A stretch of DNA of 64,000 nt from Chthoniobacter flavus (lineage in GTDB: Bacteria > Verrucomicrobiota > Verrucomicrobiia > Chthoniobacterales > JACTMZ01): assembly GCA_945878135.1 (NCBI GenBank), contig CAMDUL010000005.1:1-64000 (forward strand), read 5' to 3'. The notes beneath the pieces are model-generated. The model was not told where the DNA came from and made no database searches. It worked only from the letters and a program-made list of their open reading frames with translations. Of the stretch, positions 16,541-25,675 are shown in pieces. The first letter of the stretch is position 1, and each line of letters opens with the position of its first letter. A program made the translations under genes and the position numbers.

Positions 16541-17668
16541 TTATCCCAGTGCGGCCCGCGCCGCGCGCACGCGTTCCAACGCCGTATCAGCCGTTGCACC
16601 GAGCACCGTGAGATGGCCCATCTTGCGTCCCGCGACCGCGGCCTCCTTGCCGTAGAGGTGGATTCTCGCATCGCCGAACGCGGCGACCGCCGCCCAGTCG
16701 GGTTCGCCGCGACTCCAAAGTTCGCCCAGCAGATTGGCCATCGCGCAGGGACGCAGCAATTCCGGGGATCCGAGCGGCAGCCCGCAGACCGCGCGCAGTT
16801 GCTGCTCGAACTGGTCGGTGACGCAGGCATCGAGGGTGAAATGCCCGGAATTGTGCGGACGCGGGGCGATCTCGTTGACCAAAAGCGAACCATCGGCCAG
16901 GACGAACATCTCGACGGCCAGCACGCCGGTGAATTCCAACCGTGCAGCCACCGCCGACGCCAATTCCTCCGCGCGGCGCGCCACCGCCGGATCAAGCCGG
17001 GCGGGAACAAGAGTGACGTCGAGAATGTGGTGGCGGTGGATATTTTCGCAGACCGGAAAGACCGCGACGGATCCGTCCGCTCCGCGCGCCAGCACGACGG
17101 AGATCTCCATGACGAAAGGCACCCAGGCCTCGAGCACGCCGGGGAACGGCGGCAGGTCCGCCGCGGCCAAGTCGCCCGGGCCCTCGAGTTTGCGCTGCCC
17201 CTTGCCGTCATAGCCCGACTCCGCCGTCTTGAGCACGGCGGGGTAGCCCAGACGGGCCGCGGCGCCGGACAGTTCCGCGGAGGATGTCACCTTCGCCCAA
17301 GGCACGAGCGGAAAACCTCCGTCGCTGAGGAAAGTTTTTTCGCGGATGCGGTTCTGTGCAGTCGCAAGGGCTTTGGCATCGGGACGCACCTCGCAATGCT
17401 CCGCGGCCCAACGCACGGTATCGGCCGGCACGTTTTCAAATTCGAACGTCAGCACATCCACCCCGGAGGCGAAGCGGCGCACCGCTTCCTCGTCCTGGTA
17501 GCCGGCGGTCACCTCCACATCGGCCACTTGGCCGGCCGGGGAACGGCCGCCGGGCGCGTAAACATGCACGCGGTAGCCGAGGCGCCGCGCGGCGAGGGCG
17601 AGCATGCGCCCGAGTTGCCCGCCGCCCATGATGCCGAGACGGCTGCCCGGGCCGTGCACGCGGCTCAT
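16541..17668 (-). CDS. purK: N5-carboxyaminoimidazole ribonucleotide synthase PurK
   Basis: A 375-residue ATP-grasp enzyme that carboxylates AIR to N5-CAIR with ATP and bicarbonate. The N-terminal [21 protein letters not shown] (in part), the ATP-grasp [15 protein letters not shown] and [17 protein letters not shown] are family signatures. It overlaps the preceding purE by ATGA and is convergent with the purD-purM gene. PurE plus PurK together perform AIR to CAIR, completing the step downstream of PurM. Length and motifs are normal. Confidence 0.96.
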   Translation of the reverse strand: MSRVHGPGSRLGIMGGGQLGRMLALAARRLGYRVHVYAPGGRSPAGQVADVEVTAGYQDEEAVRRFASGVDVLTFEFENVPADTVRWAAEHCEVRPDAKALATAQNRIREKTFLSDGGFPLVPWAKVTSSAELSGAAARLGYPAVLKTAESGYDGKGQRKLEGPGDLAAADLPPFPGVLEAWVPFVMEISVVLARGADGSVAVFPVCENIHRHHILDVTLVPARLDPAVARRAEELASAVAARLEFTGVLAVEMFVLADGSLLVNEIAPRPHNSGHFTLDACVTDQFEQQLRAVCGLPLGSPELLRPCAMANLLGELWSRGEPDWAAVAAFGDARIHLYGKEAAVAGRKMGHLTVLGATADTALERVRAARAALG

Positions 17669-18159
17669 CGCGCGGCGGCCTTGCCCTGCACGCCGGACGT
17701 TTGGGCCGCGCGGTAAGCGGTCAGCGCGGCGCGGATCTTCTCATTCTCCAGGGCCAGGATGGCCGCGGCCAGTAGCGCGGCATTGGTGGCCCCGGCCGTG
17801 CCGATGGCCAGGGTGCCCACGGGGATTCCGGCCGGCATTTGCACGATGGAAAGCAACGAGTCGAGACCGTTGAGAGCACGGCCGGGCACGGGGACCCCGA
17901 GCACCGGAAGTTCGGTCTGCGCGGCGACCATGCCCGGCAAGTGGGCCGCACCGCCGGCGCCGGCGATGATGACACGCAGACCGCGGCCGCGCGCTTCCTT
18001 CGCGTAGGAGGCCATGAGGTCCGGAGTGCGGTGGGCGGACACCACGCGCTCCTCGTGCGGAATGCGCAGGCGGGCCAGTGTTTCGCACGCCGCGCGCATG
18101 GTCTCGGCGTCGGACTTGCTGCCCATGATGACGCCGACGAGAGGTCTTTGCTTCTTCAT
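17665..18159 (-). CDS. purE: N5-carboxyaminoimidazole ribonucleotide mutase PurE (class I)
   Basis: A 164-residue mutase that moves the carboxylate of N5-CAIR to give CAIR. The signature [13 protein letters not shown], the catalytic SAHRTPDLM and [15 protein letters not shown] are all present. The coexistence with purK indicates class I. The start MKKQRPLVG was chosen; the frame continues 21 codons upstream without a plausible signal or RBS. It heads a two-gene purE-purK operon that diverges from the EamA gene across about 90 bases. Confidence 0.96.
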   Translation of the reverse strand: MKKQRPLVGVIMGSKSDAETMRAACETLARLRIPHEERVVSAHRTPDLMASYAKEARGRGLRVIIAGAGGAAHLPGMVAAQTELPVLGVPVPGRALNGLDSLLSIVQMPAGIPVGTLAIGTAGATNAALLAAAILALENEKIRAALTAYRAAQTSGVQGKAAAR

Positions 18160-18249
18160 GGTGTCATGGCATTCGCGTGCGGACGGAATAGTTAGCAAGT
18201 TTAGAGGAGAGGTGCAACCCACTCAAGCCCGCGCTAGTCTTGCATCACT

Positions 18250-19131
18250 TTGCATTGGCCCATCCTGCTGCCCCTCGCCTCGGCCCTGCTTTACGCAGCG
18301 GCGGCCCTCTGCCTGAAAATCGCCTTGGGGCGCGGCGTGAGCACGTGGGCGGTGTTGTTTTTCAGCAACATGGTCCTCGGTCTGTTTTTTCTGCCCCTGC
18401 TTTTTTTCGGAGTATCCGGGTGGAATCCGTCCGCCGCCCCGTGGGCGCTGCTGGCCGGTCTTCTTTTCTTCGTGGGGCAAATCGGCACGTTCCGCTCGCT
18501 GCAGAGCGGCGATGTCTCCATCGCCACACCCGCCCTGGCCGCGAAAGTTGTTTTTGTCGCCTTGCTCAGCCTGCCGATCCCCGGCAGCCGGCCCGACCCG
18601 GATCTGTGGTTGGCTGTCGTCCTGACCATGGCCGGCATGATTCTCCTGCAACGCGGACCGGCCCGCCGGGCCTCGCGACCGCTGCCCACGCTGGCGTGGG
18701 CGCTGCTCGCCGCCCTGAGTTTCGCCGCGGCCGACATCGTGGTGCAGACCGGTGCCCCGGCTGCCGGTTTCACACTTTTCATGCCCGTCATGTTCGGCAC
18801 CGTGGCGGCGCTGGCCCTTCCCCTGCTTTGGCCGCATGTCCTGCAGTCGCCCCGACCGGTCCGCGATCACGGCACCTGGCGCTGGATGGCCACCGGCGTG
18901 GTGCTGCTCGGCTTGCAAGCGATGGGCATGGGCACGGCCATCGGGTTGTTCGGCGATGCCACCGGGGCGAACGTGGTCTACGGATCGCGCGGACTGTGGA
19001 GTCTGCTTTTCCTCGCACTCATCGCCCGGCAACTGGGCATCGACGACAGCGTTTTCGACCGCCGCACGCTGGTCCTGCGCGTGCTCGGCGCGGTCTGCAT
19101 CCTCGCCGCGGTCATGCTGGTGCTATTTTGA
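18250..19131 (+). CDS. EamA/DMT-superfamily membrane transporter
   Basis: A 293-residue inner-membrane protein with about ten hydrophobic segments arranged as two EamA-like repeats (about 1-135 and 145-293). The substrate cannot be read from sequence; the superfamily exports or imports metabolites such as amino acids, sugars or nucleobase-like compounds. Translation must start at TTG 18250 (MHWPILLPLASALLY), because a stop lies 15 bases upstream and the next Met falls inside membrane segment two. No Shine-Dalgarno sequence is obvious. Its last 9 bases overlap the 3' end of the convergent squalene/phytoene-synthase-like gene. Confidence 0.85.
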   Translation: MHWPILLPLASALLYAAAALCLKIALGRGVSTWAVLFFSNMVLGLFFLPLLFFGVSGWNPSAAPWALLAGLLFFVGQIGTFRSLQSGDVSIATPALAAKVVFVALLSLPIPGSRPDPDLWLAVVLTMAGMILLQRGPARRASRPLPTLAWALLAALSFAAADIVVQTGAPAAGFTLFMPVMFGTVAALALPLLWPHVLQSPRPVRDHGTWRWMATGVVLLGLQAMGMGTAIGLFGDATGANVVYGSRGLWSLLFLALIARQLGIDDSVFDRRTLVLRVLGAVCILAAVMLVLF

Positions 19132-20013
19132 GGCCTCGGCCGCGAGGCGGGAGACGTGCCGGGCGGACCACCAGACGGGCAATGCGCGGCGCATCCAGCG
19201 GCCCACCTCGTGGCGCGGCACTTTGACCGGCGTGAGGAGACCCGGGGCCTGCCGGGAGGACAAAGACAGCGTCCGCCAACCGAGCAACGCCGGCAGCAAA
19301 GTGGCATAGCGAAGCCGGCCGGACCGGAGGTCCGCACAATAAGCGGCACCCTCCCCGAGCCGGGCGCGTGCCTGCGCGGTCCAACGCGGCGCTTCGCCAT
19401 CCGTGACATATATTCTCCCCAGCGCCGCGTCCATCCGGCGATCGCGGAGAACATTGACCAGTTGCAAAGCCTGGCCGTAACACGCGCCTCGCCGCCGCAT
19501 GGTTTCGAGCGGGGCGCGGGCGAAATCACCCAGGCGCGCCGCGCACAGGTCGGTCCAGAATTCCCCCACACTGCCGGCCACCAACCAGGTGTAGCGCTCG
19601 AGTTCGTCCGCGGTGAGCGGCAGCGCGCCGGGACCGAACCGTTCGAGGTCGAAAATCTGCCCGTCAATGATGTGCCCGAGCACACCCGGCACCAACCGGT
19701 CTTTGCCCGCCGCCAGGCGCGACCACAATCCGGGCAGGAGCCCGAGCAAGCGGCGCTCGGCCGGATCGCGCTGAAACTTCTCCCATTCCTCTGCGCGGTA
19801 TCCGTCGATCGATGACCGGTCGAGCGAAGCCCGCGCGGTGCGCAGCAAGGCGAGACGCCCGGCAGGCACAGCAGTCGAGGTGTCGGCCAGCGTGTCCATG
19901 GCCCGGGCCAGCAGGTAAGCCAGCGCCACGTCCCCCCGCACGGCGCGCGGCAGCAACCGGATGGTGAGATGGAACGAACGCGAGGTGCGGCGCAGGATTT
20001 CCTCTTCGGTCAT
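19123..20013 (-). CDS. Squalene/phytoene synthase-like isoprenyl transferase
   Basis: A 296-residue all-helical protein of the trans-isoprenyl diphosphate head-to-head synthase family. The first Asp-rich motif is ARAMDTLADT (near 40-50). The second is degenerate: GQALQLVNVLRDRRMDAALG, where the common form is NxLRDxxED. SRSFHLTIRLLPRAVR at the N-terminus also fits. The product (squalene, phytoene or dehydrosqualene) cannot be decided; no other hopanoid or carotenoid gene is nearby. The ATG overlaps the DUF362 stop as ATGA, so it is in an operon with DUF362 and the YhaM-like gene. Confidence 0.82.
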   Translation of the reverse strand: MTEEEILRRTSRSFHLTIRLLPRAVRGDVALAYLLARAMDTLADTSTAVPAGRLALLRTARASLDRSSIDGYRAEEWEKFQRDPAERRLLGLLPGLWSRLAAGKDRLVPGVLGHIIDGQIFDLERFGPGALPLTADELERYTWLVAGSVGEFWTDLCAARLGDFARAPLETMRRRGACYGQALQLVNVLRDRRMDAALGRIYVTDGEAPRWTAQARARLGEGAAYCADLRSGRLRYATLLPALLGWRTLSLSSRQAPGLLTPVKVPRHEVGRWMRRALPVWWSARHVSRLAAEASK

Positions 20014-21119
20014 GGCTGGCTCCAACGCACTTCGCTCTCGAGGCCGGTGCGGACCAATTCGATGCGTTCCTCCGCGGCCGTTCCCAGTCCGAGCATCTCG
20101 GCCGTGGCCGGCCAGCGGACTTTTTTCCGCAAGAGCGGCATGCCCGCCTCCTTGCGGAAATCATCGAGCAAACGCAGCGCGGTGGCGTCGATCGCCACCG
20201 GATCGGCCGAGGCGAAGATCGCGCCGTAGTTGATCTTGTCTTGCGCGCCGGGGAACGGTCCGCCGGCGTATTGCGGACGCAACGCGTCGAGGATGGTGAG
20301 GACAACCTTCCCGCCGATGCGCGGGTCGGCGTAAAGCTCCGGCAAAAACGGATCCCCGTGGTGCGGCGCGCGCGCGAGGCGGCGCCAGTTGTCGAGATTG
20401 TCGAGCACCATGCCGGACAAAGCGCCGTTCACCCCGGAGAAAGTGCTGTCGGTCAGCACCGGCAGGTGGATGACCTTGTCCGTCTCCCCGGCCAGCACCA
20501 CGGACAGGTGGCTCTTGCTGCTCGTCTGCTCTTTCTTGCCGCCTTGGAAATCGCGGTCGCCGATGATGAGTTTGCCCATCACGGCGGCGGTGAGGACTTC
20601 CTTTTCCGCATACCCGCCGGCCTCGTCGGTGCCGACGACGCGGAAACGACGGGCCAGTTCCCCGTAGCCGGCCCGGGCCAGATCGCGCGAGGCGCGATCC
20701 CAGATGACAATGCGCGCGGGGTCCACGCCCGCCGCGACCAGTCCCTCCGCGACCGCAGCCACCACGGCGGCGTGCGTGGAGGATACCGGGGCGGCGGCGG
20801 CGGATACTTTGAGGCCGATGCGGTCTTCGGGGCGGACAAAAGCACGCCAGGCCGAGGCGATGTCGGATTTTCCGGCGGTGGCCATGACCACCGCATCGAC
20901 CATGCGGCGGACCATGCCGTCGCGCACCACACCGTTTTCCACCGAGGCCGGCAGCAGGGCGTAGCAGACCTTCGATTCGAACGGGGCTGGCGCCGGCGGG
21001 GGTTCGGCAACAGGTGGCGCGGCCAGGTCCGGTTCGAGCCGCGGTTGGGGATCTTCGGCCTGCCCCGCCGCGACCAGGAAAAGCATCGCGCAGGCCGGCA
21101 GCCGTCGCGGCAATCTCAT
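20010..21119 (-). CDS. Secreted DUF362 protein
   Basis: A 369-residue protein with a signal peptide (ACAMLFLVAAGQAEDP) and a Pro-rich spacer (about 25-48), followed by a DUF362 domain (about 60-340). Typical DUF362 phrases include GVDPARIVIWDRASRDL, LPVLTDSTFSGVNGALSGM (in part) and ASADPVAIDATALRLL. DUF362 domains are sometimes linked to ferredoxin-like proteins, but no Cys cluster is present here and the only Cys residues are near the N-terminus. The function is unknown. It overlaps the YhaM-like gene upstream and the isoprenyl synthase downstream, both as ATGA. Confidence 0.8.
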   Translation of the reverse strand: MRLPRRLPACAMLFLVAAGQAEDPQPRLEPDLAAPPVAEPPPAPAPFESKVCYALLPASVENGVVRDGMVRRMVDAVVMATAGKSDIASAWRAFVRPEDRIGLKVSAAAAPVSSTHAAVVAAVAEGLVAAGVDPARIVIWDRASRDLARAGYGELARRFRVVGTDEAGGYAEKEVLTAAVMGKLIIGDRDFQGGKKEQTSSKSHLSVVLAGETDKVIHLPVLTDSTFSGVNGALSGMVLDNLDNWRRLARAPHHGDPFLPELYADPRIGGKVVLTILDALRPQYAGGPFPGAQDKINYGAIFASADPVAIDATALRLLDDFRKEAGMPLLRKKVRWPATAEMLGLGTAAEERIELVRTGLESEVRWSQP

Positions 21120-22138
21120 GCCTCCGGCGCCGGACCGAGCGGGGCGACCAGGCGGACATTGAGCGGTTTTACTTTGTCATAAATCCGCTCCCCCACCGAG
21201 GCCCCGCCTTCGTAACCGCGGGCCAGCATCTCGAGCTTGGCATCGAGGTTGTCGATGTAGTGGAGGGCGATGGCTTCGGGCGTCTTGGGCTGGACGGGCG
21301 AACCGAATTCCAACTCGCCGTGGTGCGCCGCGATGAGATGGAGAAGGTGGAGGCGGACGTCCTCGCTGTCCGGCGCGAGGTCTTTCCAGTCATCGAGCGG
21401 AAGGGTTTTCCAGAGCGAATTGACCAGTTCGATCCCGATGTTGATGTGTCCGAGCAACTCGCCGCGCTCGTCGAAAGGCATGTTGAAACCGCCTTCCTCG
21501 ATGCAATTTTCCCAGAGCTTGCCGCAGTCGTGGAAGAGGACGCCGGATTGCAGCAGGTCGCGGTGCAGCACGGGATTGGCCGAGCAGATGGCGGCGCCGT
21601 AGCGCATCATTTGCGCCACGTGCTCGACCAGACCGCCGCGGCGCGCGTGGTGGAAAAACCGCGCGGCGGCCGTGCGGCGGAAGCGCGGGCCGAATTTTTC
21701 GAGGAATGTCCCGCCCAGCGCCTTGAGCCGCGGGTCCTTCATCGCGGCGACTTCGGATTCGATGAACTTGTAATCCTCCTCCTGCCGGGCGCGCAGATCG
21801 GCCGGACCGGCGAGGAATTCGTCTTTCGCATCACCGGTCAGCGGCGCGAAACTCCAGCGCTTCGCTTCGAGGCCGAATTGCGGATGCACGGTGAACTCGC
21901 CCTCGAGCTTGAGGCAGGCACCGGCGGCCAGTTCCCGCGCGGCGGCGTATTGGCCGTTGTCCGACCAGACCCGCAGGGCAAAACGATCGCGCGCGTCGAC
22001 CAGTTGCACTTCGAGGAACGGCTTGCCGTCCTTCGACGCTTTCTCCGCGACCGTTTCGACCAGCACCGGCAGCACGGCGCGGGTGCGACCTCCGCGGGCG
22101 GCGGTGCGAAGGGACGCGATGTCGGTCAGGTCGTCCAT
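21116..22138 (-). CDS. YhaM-like OB-fold/HD-domain 3'-5' exoribonuclease
   Basis: A 340-residue protein with an N-terminal OB-fold (about 20-110: VLPVLVETVAEKASKDGKPF, then FLEVQLVDARDRFALRVW) and a C-terminal HD domain (about 160-320). Metal-binding positions appear in RGGLVEHVAQM, SGVLFHDCGKLWE and HLIAAHHGELEFG. This layout matches YhaM/CbfI, Mn-dependent 3'-5' exonucleases that trim RNA and single-stranded DNA. A nucleotide phosphohydrolase is possible from the HD domain alone. It is 7 bases downstream of the dnaJ-like gene and overlaps DUF362 by ATGA. Confidence 0.82.
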   Translation of the reverse strand: MDDLTDIASLRTAARGGRTRAVLPVLVETVAEKASKDGKPFLEVQLVDARDRFALRVWSDNGQYAAARELAAGACLKLEGEFTVHPQFGLEAKRWSFAPLTGDAKDEFLAGPADLRARQEEDYKFIESEVAAMKDPRLKALGGTFLEKFGPRFRRTAAARFFHHARRGGLVEHVAQMMRYGAAICSANPVLHRDLLQSGVLFHDCGKLWENCIEEGGFNMPFDERGELLGHINIGIELVNSLWKTLPLDDWKDLAPDSEDVRLHLLHLIAAHHGELEFGSPVQPKTPEAIALHYIDNLDAKLEMLARGYEGGASVGERIYDKVKPLNVRLVAPLGPAPEA

Positions 22139-22145
22139 GGAAAAA

Positions 22146-23087
22146 TCAGGCTTTGGCCAGTGCCTCCCAAGCGGTGCGCTGGGCGGTGGTCAGTTCGGTC
22201 GGCAATTCGACATCGATGACCGCGTAAAAGTCGCCGCGGGTGCCGCCGCGCTGCGGCATCCCCTTGCCCGGAATGCGGAACTTGCGGCCGTTCTGCGTGA
22301 GGGGCGGGATCTTCAGCTTGGCCCGGCCGTCGAGCGTCGGGATCGTGATTTCTCCGCCGAGCACGGCTTGCGCGACCGGCAACTCCACTTCGTGCGTGAC
22401 GTCCGCCCCCTCGACGCTGAATTCCGGATGCCGCTCGAAGCGGACCCGGAGGTAAAGATCCCCCGCTTCCCCGCCGCCGCGTCCCTCGCCGCCGATGCCG
22501 GCCAAGCGGATGCGCTGGCCCTCGCGCACACCCTTGGGAATTTTCACCGTGTAGGTCTCGACTTTGCCGGCGCGGCCGCGCGTGAAGGAAATCTGCCGCG
22601 TCGAACCATGCAACGCCTCCTCGAGTGTGACCATGATATCCGCCTCGGCGTCCTGTCCGCGCAACGGCATCTCCTCGCCGTGAAAGGCACTGCCCCGGCG
22701 TCCACCGCGCGCGGCGCGTCCGAAAAAGGCCTCGAAGAAATCGCTGAAGCCGGTCCCGCCGAACTGGAACTCCTCCTCGCCGCCGCCGTAGCCGCCCATG
22801 CCGCCGGGGAAGCCGCCGGGAAATCCCCCGCCGCCCGGGGGCGGACGAAACCCGCCGCCGGCCTGCTGCCAATTCGGCCCGAGTTCGTCGTATTTCCTGC
22901 GCTTTTCCGCATCGCTCAAGACCTCGTAGGCCTCGTTGATCTCCTTGAATTTTTCCTCGGCCGTTTTCTTGTCCTTGGCCAGGTCGGGATGGTGCTGGCG
23001 GGCGAGCTTGCGGAAGGCCTTCTTGATTTCGTCGGCCGACGCGGACTTCGCCACGCCGAGGGTTTTGTAGTAATCGCGGAATTCCAC
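22146..23087 (-). CDS. cbpA: CbpA-like DnaJ (type B) co-chaperone
   Basis: A 313-residue Hsp40 protein. The J domain occupies about 1-70 with the HPD tripeptide at 33-35 ([11 protein letters not shown]). A Gly/Phe-rich linker follows (about 75-110), then two C-terminal substrate-binding domains (about 145-310) with [17 protein letters not shown]. There is no Cys-rich zinc finger, so it is a type B co-chaperone like CbpA or DnaJ2 rather than DnaJ itself. It stimulates DnaK ATPase in the cytosol. It heads the minus-strand run that continues with the YhaM-like gene and diverges from serS across about 100 bases. Confidence 0.92.
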   Translation of the reverse strand: MEFRDYYKTLGVAKSASADEIKKAFRKLARQHHPDLAKDKKTAEEKFKEINEAYEVLSDAEKRRKYDELGPNWQQAGGGFRPPPGGGGFPGGFPGGMGGYGGGEEEFQFGGTGFSDFFEAFFGRAARGGRRGSAFHGEEMPLRGQDAEADIMVTLEEALHGSTRQISFTRGRAGKVETYTVKIPKGVREGQRIRLAGIGGEGRGGGEAGDLYLRVRFERHPEFSVEGADVTHEVELPVAQAVLGGEITIPTLDGRAKLKIPPLTQNGRKFRIPGKGMPQRGGTRGDFYAVIDVELPTELTTAQRTAWEALAKA

Positions 23088-23189
23088 AGACGAAAAAATT
23101 GGCCTTCAGTATAGGTTCCCGTCCGGCCGCGGGGCGAACAGATTCCGCCGCTTGGCGGCCGCGGGGCGGCGCGCTACGTTACGTTGGCC

Positions 23190-24458
23190 ATGCTCGACAT
23201 CCGCCGCCTCCGCGAGACCCCCGAAACCGTGAAAACCCTGCTCGCCTTGCGCGGGCCCGGGATCGCCGGACTGGTCGACGACGTCCTCGCGGCCGACATC
23301 GAGCGACGCGCCAACGAAACCCGCTGGCAGCATCTGCAGGCCGAACGCAAAGGTCTGAGCAAGGAAATCGGCGCCCTCCGCGCCAAAAAGGAGGACAGCA
23401 CCGCGCTGGAGGAACAATCGAAAAAACTCGGGGCCGAAATGGAGTCCCTGCAAACCGCCTCGGCGCTGGCCGAGGAAAAGCAGCGCGACTTGCTTCTCTC
23501 CATCCCCAACACGCCGCACGACGAAATCCCGCGCGGCAGCGACGCCTCGGCCAACCCCGTGCTCCGCACCTGGGGCGAACCGGCGGCCATCCCCGAGGCG
23601 CAGGACCACGTGGCGATCGGCACGCGGCTCGCCCTTTTCGATCCGGAACGCGCGGCCAAGATGAGCGGAAGCGGCTTCATGTGCTACACGGGTCAGGGCG
23701 CACGGTTGGAACGCGCTTTGATCTCCTTCCTCCTCGACCTGCACACCCGCGACCACGGGTACACCGAGATGAGCCCGCCGTTCCTCGTCAACCGTGCGAC
23801 CATGACCGGCACGGGCCAGCTGCCCAAATTCGAAGACGATCTCTTCGGGGTAAGCGGAAGCGATTTGTTCCTCGTGCCGACGGCCGAAGTGCCGGTGACC
23901 AATTTCCACAGCGGGGAAATCCTCCCCGCGGAAACTCTCCCGCTCAAATACGCCGCCTACACGCCCTGCTTCCGCCGCGAGGCGGGCTCGACTGGACGCG
24001 AGACCCGCGGACTCATCCGCATGCACCAGTTCGACAAAGTCGAGCTGGTCAAAATCACGCGTCCGGAAAATTCGGCCGCCGAGTTGGAATCGCTGACCGC
24101 CGATGCCGAGCGCGTGCTGCAACTGCTCGGGTTGCCCTACCGCGTGATCGAATTGTGCGGCGGCGACCTCGGGTTCGGCGCCGGGCGCACTTATGACATC
24201 GAAGTCTGGGCGCCCGGGCACGGGGGCTGGCTCGAGGTTTCCAGTTGCTCGAATTTCGGCGACTACCAGGCCCGCCGCATGGGACTGCGCTACAAGGGGG
24301 CGGACGGCAAAAATCATTTCTGCCACACGCTCAACGGCTCCGGCACGGCGTTGGCCCGGCTCTATGTCGCCTTGCTCGAGAACGGACAGCAACCCGACGG
24401 CTCGGTTCATCTTCCGGAAATCCTCCACCCCTATTTCGGCGCGGCGCGCCTTTCCTGA
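23190..24458 (+). CDS. serS: Seryl-tRNA synthetase
   Basis: A 422-residue class II aminoacyl-tRNA synthetase. The N-terminal antiparallel coiled coil spans about 25-105 (ERRANETRWQHLQAERKGLSKE, in part, through EEQSKKLGAEMESLQ). Motif 2 is in PCFRREAGSTGRETRGLIR (about 267-285) and motif 3 in NGSGTALARLYVALLEN near the C-terminus. TGTGQLPKFEDDLF is typical of bacterial SerRS. The start at ATG 23190 (MLDIRRLRETPETV) was chosen over a TTG two codons upstream. tilS follows after four bases. Confidence 0.97.
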   Translation: MLDIRRLRETPETVKTLLALRGPGIAGLVDDVLAADIERRANETRWQHLQAERKGLSKEIGALRAKKEDSTALEEQSKKLGAEMESLQTASALAEEKQRDLLLSIPNTPHDEIPRGSDASANPVLRTWGEPAAIPEAQDHVAIGTRLALFDPERAAKMSGSGFMCYTGQGARLERALISFLLDLHTRDHGYTEMSPPFLVNRATMTGTGQLPKFEDDLFGVSGSDLFLVPTAEVPVTNFHSGEILPAETLPLKYAAYTPCFRREAGSTGRETRGLIRMHQFDKVELVKITRPENSAAELESLTADAERVLQLLGLPYRVIELCGGDLGFGAGRTYDIEVWAPGHGGWLEVSSCSNFGDYQARRMGLRYKGADGKNHFCHTLNGSGTALARLYVALLENGQQPDGSVHLPEILHPYFGAARLS

Positions 24459-24462
24459 TCGC

Positions 24463-25443
24463 GTGAAACCGGCGGCCGACCTCCTGCCGCGGTTCCTCCG
24501 CCGGATGGCCGGCCGGCCCGGAGAAAAACCCGTGGTCGTCGGCGTCTCCGGCGGGGTCGACTCGGTCGTGCTCCTCGACCTGCTGCAACGCGCGGGCTTC
24601 CGCCGACTGGTCGTGGCCCACTTCCACCACGGACTGCGCGGGAAGGATGCGGATCGCGATGCCGATTTTGTCCGCGGGTTGGCCGCGGCGGCCGGGGCCG
24701 CTTTCCAACCCGGACGCGGAAGCACCCGGACGCGGGCCGCGCGGAACGGCGAGTCGGTCGAGGAAGCCGCGCGCCATCTGCGCCGCGGCTTTTTCGCCCG
24801 CGCCGCGGCGAGGCACGGGGCCGCCGCGGTCTACCTCGCCCACCAGGCCAACGATGCGGCCGAGACCATGCTTTTCCACCTGGCCCGCGGGAGCGGACGC
24901 CGCGGGCTGGGCAGCCTGCGGGACGAGGCGCCGCTGGAAAAAAGCACCGCGAGAATCATCCGCCCCCTCCTTGGTTTCACCCGCGAGGAAATCACGGCCT
25001 ACGCGCGCGGACGCAAGCTGGCCTGGCGCGAGGACAAGTCCAATGCCTCGCGCGAGTTCACGCGCAACCGGCTGCGGCGCGACGTGCTGCCGGCCTTGGC
25101 CCGCGCGGTGGGACACGATCCCGTTCCCGCCATGGCCCGCGCCGCGGAAATCCTCGCCGCCGAGGAAGAGTGGCTCGACGAAATGGTGGCCGGGGCGGCG
25201 CGCGGGAAACAGCTCGATGTGCTTGTCCTGCGCGGCAAGCCCGTGGCGCACCAGCGGCGCCTGCTCCGTGCATGGCTCGGCGCACGCGCCGGAGACGGGG
25301 TCGATTTCGAAATGATCGAAGCGGCGCGGGCCATGGCGCTGCATCATGACAAACCGGCGAAGATCAACCTGCCGCGCGGACAACACCTGCGCCGGCGCGC
25401 CGGGAAATTATTCGTCGAGCGCGCCAAGCGCCCCCGCCAATGA
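24463..25443 (+). CDS. tilS: tRNA(Ile)-lysidine synthase TilS
   Basis: A 326-residue N-type ATP pyrophosphatase that converts the wobble C of the CAU-anticodon tRNA-Ile to lysidine, so the tRNA reads AUA. The P-loop SGGVDS is at 29-34, FHHGLRGKDADRDADFV is the TilS signature and HQANDAAETMLFHLARGSG is also typical. The start is GTG (VKPAADLLPRF), four bases after the serS stop. At 326 residues it lacks most of the C-terminal domain found in E. coli TilS (about 430) but matches shorter bacterial forms. Confidence 0.93.
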   Translation: MKPAADLLPRFLRRMAGRPGEKPVVVGVSGGVDSVVLLDLLQRAGFRRLVVAHFHHGLRGKDADRDADFVRGLAAAAGAAFQPGRGSTRTRAARNGESVEEAARHLRRGFFARAAARHGAAAVYLAHQANDAAETMLFHLARGSGRRGLGSLRDEAPLEKSTARIIRPLLGFTREEITAYARGRKLAWREDKSNASREFTRNRLRRDVLPALARAVGHDPVPAMARAAEILAAEEEWLDEMVAGAARGKQLDVLVLRGKPVAHQRRLLRAWLGARAGDGVDFEMIEAARAMALHHDKPAKINLPRGQHLRRRAGKLFVERAKRPRQ

Positions 25444-25446
25444 CAA

Positions 25447-25476
25447 GCGCCACGGCAGGTAAACCCACCGTGGCGC
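25447..25476. terminator. Hairpin after tilS, and short dyads in the tilS-kinase gap
   Basis: GCGCCACGG (25447-25455) and CCGTGGCGC (25468-25476) are perfect 9-bp arms with an inner GGT/ACC pair, starting 4 bases after the tilS stop. No T-tract follows, so factor-independent termination is doubtful. The rest of the 232-base gap to the kinase holds two weak dyads, CTGGC-4-GCCAG at about 25576-25589 and CATAC-4-GTATG at 25591-25604, which might be regulator sites. No gene was seen in it. Confidence 0.4.
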
Positions 25477-25675
25477 CGCTCACTACGCCAGAGGACCGGT
25501 CGCCTCGCACCCGCGGGCGCCCGATCCACATTTGCGTTGGCCGGACTCGCATCCGACGACCAACAAAGGACAAGGCTGGCTCGCGCCAGTCATACATAAG
25601 TATGCTTTCACCGGACCGTGACGAAACCCTCGCGGGACGAGCGGCGGGGAAAATGGGACGAACGGGATTCGCGCG

